64,000 nt of DNA from Mucilaginibacter inviolabilis (lineage in GTDB: Bacteria > Bacteroidota > Bacteroidia > Sphingobacteriales > Sphingobacteriaceae), in the NCBI RefSeq assembly GCF_011089895.1, contig NZ_JAANAT010000002.1:62001-126000 (forward strand), in the 5' to 3' direction. Under the pieces are notes generated by a model that made no database searches, was not told where the DNA came from, and saw only the letters and a program-made list of their open reading frames with translations. Every line of letters starts with the position of its first letter. Position 1 is the stretch's first letter. Both the position numbers and the translations under genes were made by a program. Below are positions 61,287 to 64,000 of the stretch, in pieces.

Positions 61287-61565
61287 ATGGCACAATCAGC
61301 TAAACCAGCTTCAACTGTAAAAACAACGCAGACAGCTAAATCAGCATCAAAAACAACCAGCACCGAACCTGTACAGTTTATATTTGATAAAAGCAATTAC
61401 AGGCTGCTCATCATCAGCGTTGCTGTAGTAGCTTTTGGTTTTGTATTAATGGCAGGCACCACCGATATTTACAGCACCACTAAAATTGTAATAGCGCCTA
61501 TTGTTGTATTAGCCGGATTTGCCCTGGGCTTTTTCGCTATATTAAAAAAGCCGGCAACCAACTAA
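61287..61565 (+). CDS. DUF3098 membrane protein
   Basis: A 92-residue protein of the DUF3098 family, conserved between ftsX and uppP in Bacteroidota. An Ala/Thr/Lys-rich tail (1-30) is followed by IFDKSNYRLLIISVAVV, the first span, the short loop MAGTTDIYSTTKIV, and the second span. Its location points to a role in division or wall-precursor recycling, unproven. Confidence 0.88.
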   Translation: MAQSAKPASTVKTTQTAKSASKTTSTEPVQFIFDKSNYRLLIISVAVVAFGFVLMAGTTDIYSTTKIVIAPIVVLAGFALGFFAILKKPATN

Positions 61566-61592
61566 TAGCTAATCCAACTCAAACTACCCCTA

Positions 61593-62390
61593 ATGAATAT
61601 CATCCACGTTATTGTCCTGGCTATTATTGAAGGCCTGACTGAGTTTTTACCGGTATCATCAACCGGACATATGGTTATTGCCTCCTCTTTCATGGGTATT
61701 GGTAAAGATGATTTTGTAAAGCTATTTGAAGTGGTGATCCAGCTGGGAGCCATCCTGTCGGTAGTTGTTCTGTACTTCAAAAGATTTTTCCGTTCTATAG
61801 GGTTTTATTTCAAATTGGTTGTAGGTGTTATACCTGCGGTTATTGTAGGTGTATTGTTCAAAAAACACATTGATCAATTTTTAGAGAGCCCCCTTATTGT
61901 AGCTTTTTCTTTGCTGATAGGCGGTGTGATTCTGTTATTTGTTGATAAGTGGTTCAATAAATCAACGGTTAAAGAAGAAGCGCAGATCAGTTATCCTACG
62001 GCTTTAAAAATCGGTATTTTTCAGTGTCTGGCTGTTATTCCGGGTGTGTCCCGTTCTGCTGCAACTATAGTTGGTGGTATGAGCCAGAAACTAACCCGTA
62101 CTGCAGCGGCTGAGTTTTCCTTCTTTTTAGCTGTACCCACTATGTTGGGCGCAACTTTAAAAGAGGTTTGGGATTTTCATAAAACCCATACGCCGCTTTT
62201 TACCGGCGATCAGCTTAAATTTTTGATCATTGGTAATATCATTGCCTTTATTGTAGCTATGCTGGCCATTAAATCGTTCATTACTTTCCTGGAACGTAAA
62301 GGTTTCAGATTATTTGGCTGGTACCGTATTGTTGTTGGCGCGGTTATTATCGGTTTAATTTTAAGCGGGCATACTTTGGAGATTCTGTAG
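61593..62390 (+). CDS. uppP: Undecaprenyl-diphosphatase
   Basis: Removes a phosphate from undecaprenyl diphosphate to recycle the lipid carrier for peptidoglycan and glycan synthesis; its loss or overexpression alters bacitracin sensitivity. The 265-residue membrane protein has the two active-site regions: EGLTEFLPVSSTGH at 13-26 (Glu13, Glu17, His26) and PGVSRSAAT at 150-158. Normal length and about eight spans. It begins 27 bases after the DUF3098 gene. Confidence 0.96.
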   Translation: MNIIHVIVLAIIEGLTEFLPVSSTGHMVIASSFMGIGKDDFVKLFEVVIQLGAILSVVVLYFKRFFRSIGFYFKLVVGVIPAVIVGVLFKKHIDQFLESPLIVAFSLLIGGVILLFVDKWFNKSTVKEEAQISYPTALKIGIFQCLAVIPGVSRSAATIVGGMSQKLTRTAAAEFSFFLAVPTMLGATLKEVWDFHKTHTPLFTGDQLKFLIIGNIIAFIVAMLAIKSFITFLERKGFRLFGWYRIVVGAVIIGLILSGHTLEIL

Positions 62391-62777
62391 AGTTTCAAAA
62401 CCGGAATTTATAAAATTCAAACTGCTACCGTTTCAAGAAAACTTTTTAAACCTTTATTTTAACACTTTTCTGTCCGAAATGTGGGTGAAATCAGGTGAAA
62501 AATGTTCGAAAATTCATTCAAAACCATCTGTTTTAACACTTTTTAACAAATTTCCAACACGATTTTTAGAGTTTAAAAAGATTCATACGATTGATATTCA
62601 ATTATATGAATGAATTTATGTCAGCTTTTTTGCGCTTTTTGTTTTGTTCATAAACAGAGCTGATTATGATTTTCAAACAAGAAGAATCGGGTGAGTGGTT
62701 AGCTTAAAGATACAAAAAATACCACTGATTTGCAATACCCCAGGTTAGCCCCGGGTTTCGATTCCATACTATTTCCC
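62391..62777. other. Gene-free gap between uppP and truB
   Basis: Nearly 400 AT-rich bases. The part 62440-62590 has repeated TTTTAACACTTTT and TTTTTAACAAATTT words, resembling the region after fabF (1345-1500). There is no gene. A segment near 62747 recalls a tRNA T-arm, but there is no tRNA. Confidence 0.5.
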
Positions 62778-62785
62778 TACCTTTG
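62778..62785 (+). promoter_or_regulatory. Candidate -7 box for truB
   Basis: TACCTTTG (TAnnTTTG), 9 bases before the TTG start at 62795 and 18 before a second in-frame TTG at 62804. Confidence 0.45.
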
Positions 62786-62794
62786 CCGCTTTAA

Positions 62795-63526
62795 TTGCAT
62801 TCATTGAAAAAAACATATACTCAAATACAGGAATTTGCCGAAGGACAGCTGCTGTTGGTTAATAAACCCTACAAATGGACAAGCTTTGATGTGGTGGGCA
62901 AAATTCGCAATTCATTTAAACCGCTTAAGCTTAAAGTGGGGCATGCAGGCACGCTTGATCCGCTGGCTACCGGCTTGCTGATCATTTGCACCGGCAAAAT
63001 GACCAAACAGATCGATACTTTCCAGGCCGAAGAAAAGGAATATACCGGAACCATGACACTGGGCGCCACCACACCGTCCTACGATATGGAAACGGAACCT
63101 GATAATAAATTTGACATCAGCCAACTTACCGAAGAGCAGCTGCGTAATAACTGCAGGCAGTTTACCGGCGATATACAACAGTATCCGCCGGCACATTCGG
63201 CCATAAAAATTGACGGCGAGCGTCTGTACGAAAAAGCCCGCAGGGGCGAAGATGTAGAACTGCGCCTCCGTAATGTAACCATCACCGAGTTTGAACTAAC
63301 GCGCATCGAATTGCCCGAAGTCGATTTCAGGGTGGTGTGCAGCAAAGGTACCTATATCCGCTCGTTGGTAAATGATTTTGGGGCAGCGCTTAATAATGGG
63401 GCTTATCTTTCTAAGCTCAGGCGTACACGCAGCGGCAATTTTCAGGTAGCAGATGCCTGGGAGGTAATGGAACTGGTAACTATGATCAGGGAGCTAAAGA
63501 CTGGGGACGGAGCGCCGGAGATATAA
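62795..63526 (+). CDS. truB: tRNA pseudouridine(55) synthase
   Basis: Makes pseudouridine 55 in the tRNA T-loop. The 243-residue protein has NKPYKWTSFDVV near 23-34, the catalytic Asp55 in GHAGTLDPLATG, and the later YPPAHSAIKIDGERLYEKAR in part (PAHSAIKIDG). It ends without a PUA domain, as is common in this phylum. The start is a TTG, at 62795 or 62804; no ATG precedes the conserved region. Confidence 0.93.
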   Translation: MHSLKKTYTQIQEFAEGQLLLVNKPYKWTSFDVVGKIRNSFKPLKLKVGHAGTLDPLATGLLIICTGKMTKQIDTFQAEEKEYTGTMTLGATTPSYDMETEPDNKFDISQLTEEQLRNNCRQFTGDIQQYPPAHSAIKIDGERLYEKARRGEDVELRLRNVTITEFELTRIELPEVDFRVVCSKGTYIRSLVNDFGAALNNGAYLSKLRRTRSGNFQVADAWEVMELVTMIRELKTGDGAPEI

Positions 63527-63531
63527 TCGCC

Positions 63532-63619
63532 CTGTCATTTCGACCGGAGGGAGAAATCTTTTGCGATGGACAAGTCTCACGTAAAAGATTTCTCCTCGTG
63601 CCTCGTTCGAAATGACAAG
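63532..63619. repeat. Inverted repeat, GTCATTTCGA family, copy 2
   Basis: Left arm 63532-63562 (CTGTCATTTCGACCGGAGG, then GAAATCTTTT) and right arm 63583-63619 (AAAAGATTTCTCC ... GTTCGAAATGACAAG). Same family as 50605-50724. It begins 6 bases after truB. Confidence 0.85.
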
Positions 63620-63705
63620 CGGGTATTGTAGGATATAAAACAAATCAAACAATTACATCCCAAAGTCAAAATAACTGACTTTTATAGTAGTAACGGTCAA
63701 AAAAT

Positions 63706-63713
63706 TAACTTTG
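63706..63713 (+). promoter_or_regulatory. Candidate -7 box for ribF
   Basis: TAACTTTG (TAnnTTTG), 16 bases before the ribF ATG. Confidence 0.45.
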
Positions 63714-63729
63714 TGTTTTTACGCATATC

Positions 63730-64000
63730 ATGAAGGTTTACAATCATATTGACGAATTTACAGCGGTAAAAAACGCGGTGGTTACCATTGGTACCTTTGA
63801 TGGGGTACACATCGGTCACCGTAAAATTATATCAGGGATAAAGGAAATAGCAGATAGCATTGACGGCGAAACGGTGATTTTAACCTTCTTTCCGCATCCG
63901 CGTATGATACTGCAGCCGGAGGATGAAAGCCTGAAACTGATCACCACTATTGCCGAAAAAGCAGAGTTGATGGAAGAGTTGGGTGTCGACCATCTGATCA
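63730..64000 (+). CDS. ribF: Riboflavin kinase / FAD synthetase, N-terminal part
   Basis: Only the first 90 codons are inside the window; the gene continues past the right edge. The visible part is the FAD synthetase (nucleotidyltransferase) domain: VVTIGTFDGVHIGHRKII at about 17-34, with the GxFDGxHxGH adenylyl-transfer motif, then TFFPHPRMIL and TTIAEKAELMEELGVD. The full enzyme makes FMN and FAD from riboflavin. truB-ribF adjacency is common. Confidence 0.93.
   Translation, partial: MKVYNHIDEFTAVKNAVVTIGTFDGVHIGHRKIISGIKEIADSIDGETVILTFFPHPRMILQPEDESLKLITTIAEKAELMEELGVDHLI

Noticed and set aside
62735..62765. tRNA T-arm-like GGGTTTCGATTCC
   Set aside because: No acceptor, D-arm or anticodon arm around it, and no CCA-type end; chance similarity.

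Overview
The window comes from a chromosome of a Bacteroidota bacterium, most likely family Sphingobacteriaceae (Mucilaginibacter/Pedobacter type). The evidence is a SusC/SusD pair, type IX secretion and gliding proteins (GldJ, PorV), DUF4293, DUF4159 and DUF3098 proteins, an ftsX-DUF3098-uppP-truB-ribF gene order, an exbB-exbD-exbD-tonB operon, little sign of Shine-Dalgarno sequences, and many copies of the Bacteroidota promoter core TAnnTTTG in front of genes. The genus is inference; no rRNA or tRNA gene was seen. Sixty protein genes are supported, one of them cut by the right edge.

Layout. 0-10 kb: fabF-type ketosynthase, a repeat-rich gap, DoxX, chromate transporter, a hydroxyacid dehydrogenase, two secreted proteins, metK with a SAM-II-like riboswitch leader, a lipid kinase and an SUI1 factor. 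10.7-16.6 kb: a TonB energising operon (exbB, two exbD, tonB) that continues into a PstS-like lipoprotein and a TPR protein, followed by a small double-glycine leader peptide gene on the other strand. 17.1-30.6 kb: a complete 14-gene respiratory complex I cluster (nuoA to nuoN) with a short NuoG and four gaps filled by repeat elements. 30.7-34.7 kb: DedA, pyrophosphatase, CorC-like protein, rsmE and DUF4159. 35.1-39.6 kb: SusC/SusD. 39.9-43.5 kb: gldJ divergent from porV-ispF. 43.5-50.4 kb, minus strand: GH29 fucosidase, a 1127-residue GH18-like/deacetylase/glycosyltransferase fusion, a FeoB-associated small protein and an ATP-grasp-like protein. 51-57 kb: gpsA, small secreted proteins, a DEAD-box helicase, a methyltransferase and DUF4293. 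57-64 kb: truA, an ABC exporter, ftsX, DUF3098, uppP, truB and the start of ribF.

The genes are mostly housekeeping: proton-pumping respiration, outer-membrane transport energised by TonB and used by SusC, envelope and isoprenoid supply (ispF, uppP, gpsA), cell division (ftsX), and tRNA/rRNA modification (truA, truB, rsmE).

The most unusual content lies between genes. Several imperfect inverted-repeat elements, unrelated to each other in sequence, have arms built from degenerate 7-base (in one case 8-base) units. Three copies of one family sit in the same orientation close to, or directly against, start codons of nuoD, rsmE and an ABC exporter. Other strong points are a SAM-II-like leader with a competing helix on metK, three genes whose start codon lies exactly 4 bases after a TAnnTTTG box (predicted leaderless mRNAs), an orphan RiPP-like precursor, and the three-domain polysaccharide enzyme with an altered GH18 motif.
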